Assembly: GCA_004293505.1 (NCBI GenBank)
Contig: RDYY01000030.1
Span: 1 to 8,940, forward strand
From: Sphingobacteriia bacterium
GTDB taxonomy: Bacteria; Bacteroidota; Bacteroidia; Chitinophagales; Chitinophagaceae
Reading direction: 5' to 3'
Length of the DNA stretch: 8,940 nucleotides
Shown here: positions 1 to 6,642 of the stretch, in pieces
How positions within the stretch are numbered: position 1 is the first letter of the stretch
How the letters are laid out: every line of letters starts with the position of its first letter
Notes under the pieces: model-generated
What the model was told of the DNA's origin: nothing
Databases searched by the model: none
Seen by the model: the letters and a program-made list of their open reading frames with translations, nothing else
Translations under genes and position numbers: made by a program

Positions 1-9
1 AAGGGAATC

Positions 10-840
10 TTATTCTTCAGAAACCTGGAATGTAATGCTTTGCTTGTGGCGATAGATGACGTTCCGACCGTTTTGAACGGCGGGCTTCCACTTGGGACCT
101 TTTTGAATAACGCGCACGGCTTCGGCTTTGGTGCCATATCCGGGGTCGTTCTCGGCCGTTACATCGCTGATGGATCCATCTTTGCTCACAATGAAGGAAA
201 CGATCACAGTGTAGCGTCCGGGAGGTGCCCCATTTTCAACAGGAAGGTCACGGTTCAAGTTGCGCTCGAGGTACTTGGTCCAAGCAGGAATACCACCGGG
301 GAATTCAGCTGCAATTTGTACCACGGTAAACACTTTGTCGTAATCCTCTTCTTGCTTGGGCGCTTCCACCACACCGGTTCCAGTTTCCACAGGAGGGGCA
401 ACAATGCCTTCGTCCTTGGTTCCTTCTTGGTTGATGGTACCAATCTTGGTGTCTTCCAGTTTTTCTACTTCTTTGATCTCATCTTTTTCTTCTACCTCTT
501 CATCCTTCACAATTTTGGGAGGGGTGAATTTGGTGATCTCCACCTTGGGTGGCTCCTGCTTGGGCGGGGGCGGGGGGGGTGGGGGTTCAGGCTTTTTTTC
601 TTCTTGCTGCACATTCTCCAAGGAAACGTCCTGCACAATCAGCTCGGTTTTTCCTTTCTTGGTATTGTTGGCGATGACAGAACCCAGGAGGAGCAAAGCA
701 CAAGTGGCAAATGTGCCTATCAAAGCATAAGTAATACGCTTGTTGTAGGTCTTGCGCAACTGGTAAGCCCCATACTCCTTGTTCCGGCCCTCAAAAACAA
801 TGTCCAGAATGTCGGCGCTTAAAATTTTATTGGCATCCAT
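10..840 (-). CDS. tonB: Energy transducer TonB
   Basis: The product couples the ExbB/ExbD proton motor in the inner membrane to TonB-dependent receptors in the outer membrane. It has 276 residues: a cytoplasmic tail of about 35 residues, one membrane segment at about 36-57, a run of eight prolines at 86-93, a long charged Glu/Lys/Pro spacer to about 170, and a C-terminal TonB domain at about 178-275. That domain has the FPGG motif (180-183) typical of Bacteroidota TonB proteins and a WKPAVQNGR-type segment at 251-259. The cytoplasmic tail is longer than in E. coli TonB, as I recall is usual for this phylum. It is the last gene of an exbB-exbD-exbD-tonB cluster and lies 26 bases after the short exbD. 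The ATG at 838-840 is the only start that includes the whole tail. An eight-base G run (plus strand 572-579) encodes part of the proline run and could slip. Which receptor it serves cannot be told. Confidence 0.93.
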   Translation of the reverse strand: MDANKILSADILDIVFEGRNKEYGAYQLRKTYNKRITYALIGTFATCALLLLGSVIANNTKKGKTELIVQDVSLENVQQEEKKPEPPPPPPPPKQEPPKVEITKFTPPKIVKDEEVEEKDEIKEVEKLEDTKIGTINQEGTKDEGIVAPPVETGTGVVEAPKQEEDYDKVFTVVQIAAEFPGGIPAWTKYLERNLNRDLPVENGAPPGRYTVIVSFIVSKDGSISDVTAENDPGYGTKAEAVRVIQKGPKWKPAVQNGRNVIYRHKQSITFQVSEE

Positions 841-866
841 TGTTCAAAAAATTAGGTTTTCGTTTC

Positions 867-1412
867 TTAATTGGCTGCAGGTGCACTGGCTCCTGAAAGT
901 TTCACCAACTTTTCCTCCACTTCGCTGATGTCCACCAGGGCGTAACGCTTCAAGACATTGATGGCCATTTCATCTAAAATGTCCACTACATTGCGGTAGG
1001 TACATTCAGAAGAAGGTTTCAACACCACCACCAAATCCTTCTCAGGGGTATTGGCTTTTTTGTTGATGAGTACGCTCCTGATTTCTTTGAAATTGGAAGA
1101 TTTAAAATTAGATGCTGTATTGTCCAACTGTCCTTCGTAGTAAAAAACATTGTTGTCTTTTCCCAAGAGGATGGTGATCACCCCTGATTCCTTTGCCTTG
1201 TTTTGGTCTTCTGGATTTTCCGCGTCTTTGGGCAAGAAAAGCTTCATGGCCGTGGGCTGTGCCATGGTCGTGGTGAAGATAAAAAAGGTGATCAGGAGAA
1301 AACCCAAGTCCACCATGGGGGTCAAGTCTACTCGGGTAGACAGTTTTTTCCCTTTCTTGACGCCGGGGCCTTTTTTGTGGCCACCGCCGCCCGAGGTATC
1401 CATTTCTGCCAT
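867..1412 (-). CDS. exbD: ExbD/TolR-family biopolymer transport protein (short paralogue)
   Basis: A subunit of the proton-driven ExbB-ExbD motor that energises TonB. It has 181 residues: a Gly/Lys-rich cytoplasmic N-terminus, one membrane helix at about 30-50, and a periplasmic domain. The helix opens with DLTPMVDLGFLL. Asp35 within it matches the single membrane aspartate that carries protons in ExbD/TolR (E. coli ExbD Asp25). The periplasmic part contains PEKDLVVVLKPSSECTYRNV-like sequence ahead of a VDILDEM helix, the usual ExbD/TolR fold pattern. It lies 27 bases downstream of a second, longer exbD and 26 bases upstream of tonB, so it is almost certainly co-transcribed. The start at 1412 has a second in-frame ATG three codons later (1403), so the exact start is uncertain by three residues. 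A TolR role is possible by family, but the adjacent tonB favours the ExbD role. Confidence 0.92.
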   Translation of the reverse strand: MAEMDTSGGGGHKKGPGVKKGKKLSTRVDLTPMVDLGFLLITFFIFTTTMAQPTAMKLFLPKDAENPEDQNKAKESGVITILLGKDNNVFYYEGQLDNTASNFKSSNFKEIRSVLINKKANTPEKDLVVVLKPSSECTYRNVVDILDEMAINVLKRYALVDISEVEEKLVKLSGASAPAAN

Positions 1413-1439
1413 CTCGGTGCTGTTTTAGTTCGTTATAAA

Positions 1440-2090
1440 TTATTCTTCTCTTTTCTCGCCACTTTGGTTCATTTTCCACAAATCGGTTCCAAGCGGAGCC
1501 GCTTCGGGGTTGGTGATCATCTGGAATTTCAAGAAATCATTCTTTTTAAAGGCGTCTACAACGGCTTTGAAAGAAGGATACTTGGCCAGGTTATCACCCT
1601 TCACCAAGAGGTTGGGGGCTTTTACGCCTTGGTAAGCTTCATTGATGATCCGCATCCAAGTGACCAGCTCATTGTTGGCCGTGTCCTTAACCGGTATGCC
1701 GGGCAGGTTGGCTCCTTTGCGCTGGTCTTCTGGCAGGTTCACAAAAGCCGCCAAAGTGCCAAAAGAAGCACCATAGAAATTGGCTTTTTTGAACGCATTT
1801 ACATTGATGCCGAGGTTCTTGGTATTGTTCAAGGTATTGGCGATGTATTCTTTCTTGGATTCATCGTCCATGGAGAGGAATACCTTGCCATCCTTGTCCA
1901 GGATGATCATCACGAAATCCTTGTCGGGGGCCACTTTGGCGGCCACCGAATTGGGCGTGGTTACCGCAATGGCTTCTGCGGGCTTGAATTTGGTTGTCAG
2001 GATAAAGAAAGACAACAAAAGGAAAGCCACATCGCACATCGCCGTCATGTCTATGCTCGTACTCTTACGAGGTAATTTGGCTCTACCCAT
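1440..2090 (-). CDS. exbD: ExbD/TolR-family biopolymer transport protein (long paralogue)
   Basis: A second ExbD-type subunit of 216 residues. The N-terminus has a short basic tail and then one helix at about 14-34 with the pattern IDMTAMCDVAFLLL. Asp20 is in the position of the proton-carrying aspartate, and the family's usual proline two residues before it is replaced by Ala-Met. The periplasmic domain is longer than that of its neighbour and carries an extra central stretch (about 95-160, including a Pro/Gly-rich LPEDQRKGANLPGIP region) before a C-terminal FKAVVDAFKKNDFLKFQMIT segment. It lies between exbB (68-base gap) and the short exbD (27-base gap). Tandem unequal ExbD genes are common in Bacteroidota and may form a mixed ExbD pair in the ExbB pentamer; that pairing is an inference. 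The ATG at 2088-2090 is directly followed by the basic pre-helix tail, which supports this start. Confidence 0.9.
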   Translation of the reverse strand: MGRAKLPRKSTSIDMTAMCDVAFLLLSFFILTTKFKPAEAIAVTTPNSVAAKVAPDKDFVMIILDKDGKVFLSMDDESKKEYIANTLNNTKNLGINVNAFKKANFYGASFGTLAAFVNLPEDQRKGANLPGIPVKDTANNELVTWMRIINEAYQGVKAPNLLVKGDNLAKYPSFKAVVDAFKKNDFLKFQMITNPEAAPLGTDLWKMNQSGEKREE

Positions 2091-2158
2091 TGATTCGGTT
2101 TTTAGGTTGCACTTAGATTAGATTCAAAACTGTTACTGATTCCACAAAAAAGCAGGGC

Positions 2159-3013
2159 TTATTTGTAGTTGGCAGCAAAGCTTTGGGTCAGGGTGAAACC
2201 AGATTCGTCAATGCCGTAGGTAATGCCGTCAATACGGGTAGTGAAGACGTTGTACATCACAATGGCCACGGCAGAAGTACCGATACCCAAGGCAGTGTTG
2301 AACAAGGCTTCAGAGATACCTTTTGACAATTCACGGGCAGCATCACCACCACCTTCATCACCCAAGGCAGAGAAGGATTTGATCATACCCAATACAGTAC
2401 CCAAAAGACCCAAGAGGGTAGCTACTGAGGCGATGGTAGACAAGAAGACCAAGTTTTTCTCCAACATGGGGAGCTCCAAAGCAGTGGCTTCTTCTACTTC
2501 TTTTTGGATGTTCAATACTTTTTGTTCGGTGTCCAGCTCGGTGTTGCTGATCATTTCTTTGTACTTCTTCAGTCCTGCTTTCATCACATTGCCCACAGAA
2601 CCTTTTTGCTTGTCGCAAGCGGCCAAAGCTTTGTCCACTTCTTTGTTGGCCAAGTGAAACTGGATGTTGCGGATGAATTCAGAGATATTGCCTGCACCAG
2701 CGGCTTTGCTGATGGTGAGCATGCGCTCGATCACAAAAGTCAATACCACCAAGAAGTTACCAATCAACAAAGGCACGATGATACCACCTTCATACATTTT
2801 GCTGAGACCGGTTTTAGGGCCTTTGTGGTTGGGCCAAAAACCACCACTCGCATCAGGCGTAGTGAAATTGCTGTCGGCTCCCAATACGAAGCGCCAGATA
2901 ACATAGCCCAACACGACGCAAGCGAAGGGGGCAATCCAAGAAATAATGTTGCTGCTCTTTTTGGGTTGTGCGGAAGTTGCGCTCTTTGCTGCAGCGGGTT
3001 TTGTTTCAGCCAT
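2159..3013 (-). CDS. exbB: MotA/TolQ/ExbB proton-channel family protein
   Basis: The channel-forming subunit of the TonB energising motor in the inner membrane. Four hydrophobic segments are visible in 284 residues: about 23-45, 77-98, 187-213 and 234-256. The last two form the MotA/TolQ/ExbB domain. They contain LLGLLGTVLGMIKSF (200-214), the hallmark motif of the family, and a second small-residue-rich helix, ALFNTALGIGTSAVAIVMYN. Between segments 2 and 3 is a cytoplasmic helical region with KEVEEATALELPMLEKN just before the third helix. The first hydrophobic segment and the roughly 30-residue linker after it have no counterpart in the three-helix E. coli ExbB. The N-terminus is Ala/Lys-rich (first 20 residues) and not a signal peptide. 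It is the first gene of the exbB-exbD-exbD-tonB cluster, transcribed away from the metalloprotease gene. The start at 3013 is preceded by A-rich sequence with no Shine-Dalgarno site. Confidence 0.94.
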   Translation of the reverse strand: MAETKPAAAKSATSAQPKKSSNIISWIAPFACVVLGYVIWRFVLGADSNFTTPDASGGFWPNHKGPKTGLSKMYEGGIIVPLLIGNFLVVLTFVIERMLTISKAAGAGNISEFIRNIQFHLANKEVDKALAACDKQKGSVGNVMKAGLKKYKEMISNTELDTEQKVLNIQKEVEEATALELPMLEKNLVFLSTIASVATLLGLLGTVLGMIKSFSALGDEGGGDAARELSKGISEALFNTALGIGTSAVAIVMYNVFTTRIDGITYGIDESGFTLTQSFAANYK

Positions 3014-3294
3014 GACTCAATTGGTTTTTGGGTTTAAAATTTTCTGTTTTAAAATGTTTGTTTCAACGCGCACAAAAGAAAGGTTTTTGCTACCTGCCTT
3101 CCCATTGTGTCGGTGAAAGGGCTTACAAAATAGGTATTTTCCCGAACCCAACAAATTTGCGTCAAACTTTCTCTGGAAAAACCAAACCGCTGCCCTGCCC
3201 TCTTCATCCGTTCATCCCAACTATTGCATGAAATGATTGTTAATTCTGTCTGGTGCCTATTTTTAGGCCCTCAAAAAAATTAAACGAGACTGCC
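3014..3294. other. Divergent intergenic control region
   Basis: This 281-base gap separates exbB (leftward) from the metalloprotease gene (rightward) and should hold both promoters. It shows a plausible minus-strand promoter at 3126-3155. Two copies of the eight-base sequence TTTAAAAT lie at 3033-3040 and 3048-3055 in the exbB leader. CAAATTTG at 3152-3159 is a perfect palindrome that overlaps the -33-like element. A small hairpin, GCCTA-TTTT-TAGGC, lies at 3255-3268 just before the metalloprotease start. A weak plus-strand pair (ATTG ending at 3239, then TATTTTTA at 3258-3265) could be the metalloprotease promoter, but it lacks the final G of the consensus. No conserved-looking small open frame or RNA gene was recognised. 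Confidence 0.5.
3126..3155 (-). promoter_or_regulatory. Putative exbB operon promoter (Bacteroidota type)
   Basis: Read on the minus strand, TTTG (plus 3152-3155) is followed after exactly 19 bases by TATTTTG (plus 3126-3132). This resembles the Bacteroidota -33 TTTG and -7 TAnnTTTG pair with its usual spacing of about 19 bases, except that the -7 element is one base short of the consensus. Transcription would start near 3119 and leave an A/T-rich leader of about 105 bases before the exbB ATG. This rests on motif matching only. Confidence 0.38.
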
Positions 3295-3807
3295 ATGAAA
3301 AAAATCCTGTTTGCGGCAACTTCCTTGCTCTGCCTGCATTTGACGGCACAGCAAAGACCGCAAAACCCCACACCAACCCCCGCACCCAGCGCACCTGCGC
3401 CAGGTGCTGCTACACCCAACTTGGCCAATTTTGGCGGGTTTGGTGCCGCCCAAAGGACCAGTCCCCGTCCTTTCAAAGACGTGATCACCGACAAAGCCCA
3501 AACCAAAAAAGGCTTGTTTACTGTGCACAAAGTGGATGAAAAATATTATTTCGAAATGCCTGATTCGTTGTTTGGCAGAGAAATTCTTTCTGTGGTGCGT
3601 TTTGCCAAAGTGCCTGCTGGTGCAGGATATGGTGGTGAAATGGCCAATGAACAAGGCCAAACTTTGATGTTTGAAAAAGGACCCAACAACACCATTTTCT
3701 TGCGCACGGTTACCTTGGTGAATTCCCCATTGCGGCTTTTGGCAAGGATTCAAGTTCTGTGGTATTTGATGTCAGCGATTTTTTCAAAGGCGATAACCAA
3801 GCCGTGA
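3295..3807 (+). pseudogene. Zinc-dependent metalloprotease, N-terminal fragment (frame-disrupted)
   Basis: This is the 5' part of a secreted metalloprotease gene whose catalytic part continues in another frame. The ATG at 3295 gives a clear signal peptide (Lys-Lys, then a hydrophobic stretch, ending LHLTA before QQ at about residue 18-19). A Pro/Ala-rich linker of about 25 residues follows, and then a KKGLFTVHKVDEKYYFEMPDSL region that matches the DUF5118-type N-terminal domain of these proteases. The start of the DUF5117-type domain (EKGPNNTIFLRTVTLVN) ends at about residue 143. After 3723 this frame reads unrelated sequence (SPLRLLARIQVLWY) to a stop at 3805-3807, while frame +3 takes up the family-like sequence. 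An upstream in-frame ATG at 3253 is possible but would put 14 charged residues ahead of the signal peptide, so 3295 is preferred. On its own the fragment would be exported but have no catalytic site. Confidence 0.8.
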
Positions 3808-5810
3808 GCATCAGCCCCAATACCAAGCGCCGCTACAGCTTGAACAGTTTGGCCCAAGACCGTTCATTTGTTGCCAAAATCACCACCTACCCCATCAACA
3901 CCGAGATCCGCACGGTGAAGACCTTTGTTGCGGCCCCCAGTTTTGGTGGTGCAGTGAGCATACCTGGATTGCCCACTGGATCCAATATCCGTGCCGCCAA
4001 TGATGCCGGTGCAGTGACCGTAGAATTGAATACTTCTTTGCTGCTTTTGCCCAAAGTGCCCATGGCCCGTCGCATTGCCGACCAGCGCGTAGGTTTTTTT
4101 ACCCGCAGTTTTGTGCGCTACAGCGATGACCAACAGCAAGTAGACCGCGTCAGCTTTGCTGTTCGTTGGAGACTGGAACCCAAAGATGGCGAGTGGGAAA
4201 AATGGAAGAAGGGTGAATTGGTGGAACCCAAAAAGCCCATCATCTACTACATTGATCCCGCTACCCCCAAACAATGGCGCAAACACTTGATTGCCGGCAT
4301 CAACGACTGGCAAGCCGCTTTTGAAAAAGCTGGTTTCAAGAATGCCATCATGGGCAAAGAGTGGCCCGAGAACGACAGCACCATGAGCATGGAAGACGCC
4401 CGTTTTTCTGTGGTGCGTTATTTTGCCTCTGACATCGAAAACGCTTATGGCCCCAATGTGAATGATCCCCGCAGTGGTGAAATCTTGGAGAGCCACATTG
4501 GTTGGTACCACAATGTGATGAAATTGGTACACGACTGGTACATGGTACAAGCAGCTGCGGTTGATCCCGGTGCCCGCAAAATGAAATACGACGACGAACT
4601 GATGGGCGACCTGATTCGTTTTGTCAGCTCCCACGAAGTGGGGCACACTTTGGGCCTGGCCCACAACATGGGCAACAGTTCCAAAACCCCTGTCGAGAAC
4701 CTGCGCAACAAAGCTTGGGTAGAAGCCAATGGCCACACGGGTTCCATCATGGACTACGCGCGCTTCAACTATGTTGCCCAACCCGAAGACAACATCAGCC
4801 GCAAAGGACTCTATCCCCGCATTGGCGACTACGACAAATGGGCCATGAAATGGGGCTATGGTTATATCCCTGGCAACACCGAAGAAGAAACCAAAATCAA
4901 TGCGTCTAAAATGGTGACAGCTGCCTTGAAAGAAAATCCCCGCCATTGGTTTGGCACTTATGAAAGAGGCAACCGCAACGATCCCCGCAGCCAAAGCGAA
5001 GATTTGTCTGACAATTCGGTAAAAGCTTCTGAGTATGGCATCCTGAACTTGAAGCGCATCTTGAAAGGTTTGCCCGAGTGGACCAAAGAAGAAGCCGACC
5101 CATACGACAACATCGAAACCATGTATGTGCAGTTGTTGGGCCAGTTCCGCCGCTACGTAGGACACGTGACCACCAATGTGGGTGGCGTGTATGAAACCTT
5201 TAAAGTGGCCGAGCAAAACGAACCCGTTTACGAAATCACCCCCAAAGCCCGTCAAAAGGAAGCCGTTGCTTTCTTGAACAAGCAAGTGTTTGAAACACCC
5301 AATTGGTTGATTGACCGCGAGCTCTGGAACAAATTCAACAACCCCAACAGCAATGACCCCATCATGGGCATGCAAGACGCTGCTTTGGGTTCTTTGGTCA
5401 GCGGTGACCGCTTGAACCGCCTACAGCTGAATGCAGAACGTTTTGGACAAGACAAGGCTTATAATGCCATGGAAATGTTGGCCGACGTACAAAATGGTTT
5501 GTTCAGTGAATTGAACAGCAAAAAAGCCATTGATACCTATCGCCGCCTTTTGCAAAAGTCTTATGTAGACCGTTTGTTGGGCTTGGTCAATCCTGGTGCC
5601 GCACAAGCGCCCCAGACCATTGCACCGGGCTTCACCATTTCATTTGGACCCGATTTAAAGAAGAGCGATGTACCTGCTATTGTACGTGCCCAACTGGTGG
5701 GCCTGCGCAGCCAATTGGTGAGCAGTGCTGCTGGCATGGGTGACAAATTGAGCAAGGTCCATGCACAAGATTTGGCCGAGAAAATTCGCCAAGGATTGGA
5801 TCCCAAATAA
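3759..5810 (+). CDS. Zinc-dependent metalloprotease, catalytic part (DUF5117/DUF4953 type); 5' end separated by a frame change
   Basis: The body of a gluzincin-like secreted protease: 683 residues from the GTG at 3759, although family-like sequence in this frame begins at about 3723 (FPIAAFGKDSSS). The zinc site HEVGHTLGLAH (residues 292-302; 4632-4664) has the extended HExxHxxGxxH pattern with three metal-binding histidines and the catalytic Glu. A Met-turn-like SIMDY follows at residues 329-333. Upstream are the DUF5117-type beta-rich region (VFDVSDFFKGDN, the RYSL segment, RIADQRVGFFTRSF) and KKPIIYYIDPATPKQWR, which begins the DUF4953-type catalytic region. The C-terminal 300 residues are largely helical. 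With the upstream fragment the whole protein would be about 838 residues plus any lost segment, close to what I recall for the family. As drawn, this frame has no signal peptide and no good start, so it is probably not made as an exported enzyme unless the frame change is a sequence error. A strong terminator follows. Confidence 0.88.
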   Translation: MVFDVSDFFKGDNQAVSISPNTKRRYSLNSLAQDRSFVAKITTYPINTEIRTVKTFVAAPSFGGAVSIPGLPTGSNIRAANDAGAVTVELNTSLLLLPKVPMARRIADQRVGFFTRSFVRYSDDQQQVDRVSFAVRWRLEPKDGEWEKWKKGELVEPKKPIIYYIDPATPKQWRKHLIAGINDWQAAFEKAGFKNAIMGKEWPENDSTMSMEDARFSVVRYFASDIENAYGPNVNDPRSGEILESHIGWYHNVMKLVHDWYMVQAAAVDPGARKMKYDDELMGDLIRFVSSHEVGHTLGLAHNMGNSSKTPVENLRNKAWVEANGHTGSIMDYARFNYVAQPEDNISRKGLYPRIGDYDKWAMKWGYGYIPGNTEEETKINASKMVTAALKENPRHWFGTYERGNRNDPRSQSEDLSDNSVKASEYGILNLKRILKGLPEWTKEEADPYDNIETMYVQLLGQFRRYVGHVTTNVGGVYETFKVAEQNEPVYEITPKARQKEAVAFLNKQVFETPNWLIDRELWNKFNNPNSNDPIMGMQDAALGSLVSGDRLNRLQLNAERFGQDKAYNAMEMLADVQNGLFSELNSKKAIDTYRRLLQKSYVDRLLGLVNPGAAQAPQTIAPGFTISFGPDLKKSDVPAIVRAQLVGLRSQLVSSAAGMGDKLSKVHAQDLAEKIRQGLDPK

Positions 5811-5833
5811 TTCGATCGCACTCGATTTTTTAA

Positions 5834-5862
5834 ACGGAAGCCTGCGGGCTTCCGTTTTTTTT
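5834..5862 (+). terminator. Intrinsic terminator after the metalloprotease gene
   Basis: A perfect nine-base-pair stem, ACGGAAGCC (5834-5842) and GGCTTCCGT (5847-5855), with a four-base TGCG loop, runs directly into a T tract (5855-5862). It begins 24 bases after the metalloprotease stop codon. The opposite strand has A residues after the stem, so it should act only on plus-strand transcripts. Confidence 0.9.
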
Positions 5863-5866
5863 GTGC

Positions 5867-5874
5867 CATCTTTG
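5867..5874 (+). promoter_or_regulatory. Putative -7 element for the 5890 gene
   Basis: CATCTTTG followed by TGCAAA differs at one base from the Bacteroidota -7 consensus TAnnTTTG. It lies only five bases after the T tract of the preceding terminator and 15 bases before the ATG, so transcripts would start near 5881 with a leader of only about nine bases. There is no TTTG at the ideal -33 distance, because that position falls in the terminator stem. The call is tentative. Confidence 0.3.
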
Positions 5875-5889
5875 TGCAAAGACTTTACC

Positions 5890-6636
5890 ATGGGCTTGCG
5901 TGCATTTCGCTTTTGTGTTCTCTGTTGGGGTGTGGGTTGTTTTTTATTGGGCCCTGAAAAGGCTCAAGCCCAAAACAAAGTGGTGCGTTGGGGATATTTG
6001 CGGGACAGTGTAACCAAAGAACCCATTGCCCTGGCGGCGGTTGCCAATTTGAGCAACCAGCAAACAGTCATGAGCAGCACCGCTGGCCGCTTTAAATTGA
6101 GCAATGCCAACCCAGGACAGATCCTTTCATTTGCAGCCGTTGGGTATTATTTTGACACCCTGGTCTTGCGCGCCGGAAATCCCAACGATACATTGGTCTT
6201 TTATTTGCGTCCCTTGGCCACCAATTTGGGCAATGTAACCGTTACCGGAAAGTTGTTGTCGCGGTACCAACAAGACAGCATTGAAAGGAGCAGGGAATTC
6301 AAGGAGAAAATGGTCTCCCCCCCTATCCCAACTTTTGGTTTGTCCAATTCGGGTGCAGGTTTGGGCATTGGTTTAGAAGGTTTGTACAAAAAAGAAAGGA
6401 ACAAACGCAAAGGCATTGATTTTTTCAAAACCAACGAAGAAGAAGAATACATCAATTACCGATTTTCGCCAGAACTGGTCGTCAAATACACGGGCTTTCA
6501 AGAAGATGAATTACAAGCTTTCATGCAGGCCTACCGACCCACTTACAAGTGGTTGCGCCAACATCCCAAGGAAGAAGACTTGTTGTACTACATCAACGAA
6601 TCCTTGTTCCAATACAAGCAGGGAAAGAAAAAATAA
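5890..6636 (+). CDS. Secreted protein with carboxypeptidase-D regulatory-like domain
   Basis: A 248-residue exported protein of unknown role. A signal peptide occupies about residues 1-27 and ends AQA before QNK. Residues 32-120 look like a CarboxypepD_reg-like (CarbD-like) beta-sandwich: GYLRDSVTKEPIALAAV, then STAGRFKLSNANPGQILSF, then VGYYFDTLVL and an LGNVTVTG end. The same fold precedes the plug in SusC-type receptors, but here no barrel follows. Instead there is a charged region (about 121-185) with a central Gly-rich patch, GAGLGIGLEG, and an acidic-aromatic C-terminus with FQEDELQAFMQAYRPTYKWL. As I recall, small proteins with this arrangement are widespread in Chitinophagaceae and are annotated only by the domain. 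The ATG at 5890 is chosen because it gives the signal peptide; the frame is open back to 5761, but that part overlaps the end of the protease gene and the terminator. No cysteine is placed to make a lipobox. Confidence 0.85.
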   Translation: MGLRAFRFCVLCWGVGCFLLGPEKAQAQNKVVRWGYLRDSVTKEPIALAAVANLSNQQTVMSSTAGRFKLSNANPGQILSFAAVGYYFDTLVLRAGNPNDTLVFYLRPLATNLGNVTVTGKLLSRYQQDSIERSREFKEKMVSPPIPTFGLSNSGAGLGIGLEGLYKKERNKRKGIDFFKTNEEEEYINYRFSPELVVKYTGFQEDELQAFMQAYRPTYKWLRQHPKEEDLLYYINESLFQYKQGKKK

Positions 6637-6642
6637 ACGCTC

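Noticed and set aside
1203..2075. A 290-codon plus-strand open frame crossing both exbD genes
   Set aside because: It lies antisense to two clear ExbD genes and has no recognisable features; it is a shadow frame.
3028..3231. A 67-codon open frame in the divergent intergenic region
   Set aside because: It starts with TTG, overlaps the likely exbB promoter, and has a composition unlike a real small protein.
3237..3265. A plus-strand promoter for the metalloprotease (ATTG, 18 bases, TATTTTTA)
   Set aside because: Both elements miss a key consensus base, so it is mentioned only in the description of the gap and not listed as a feature.
3675..3800. Programmed -1 frameshifting as the explanation of the split protease, for example at the T run near 3779-3784
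   Set aside because: The family-like sequence moves to frame +3 by about 3723, well upstream of that run. A shift there would leave about 18 unrelated residues (SPLRLLARIQ and onward) in the protein. No proper slippery heptamer in the right phase was seen near 3720.
3864..5375. A 503-codon open frame on the minus strand, antisense to the metalloprotease catalytic part
   Set aside because: The plus-strand reading holds an intact zinc site and family motifs. The antisense translation is rich in Val, Phe, His and Gly with no recognisable domain, and such long shadow frames are expected from the codon bias of the sense gene.
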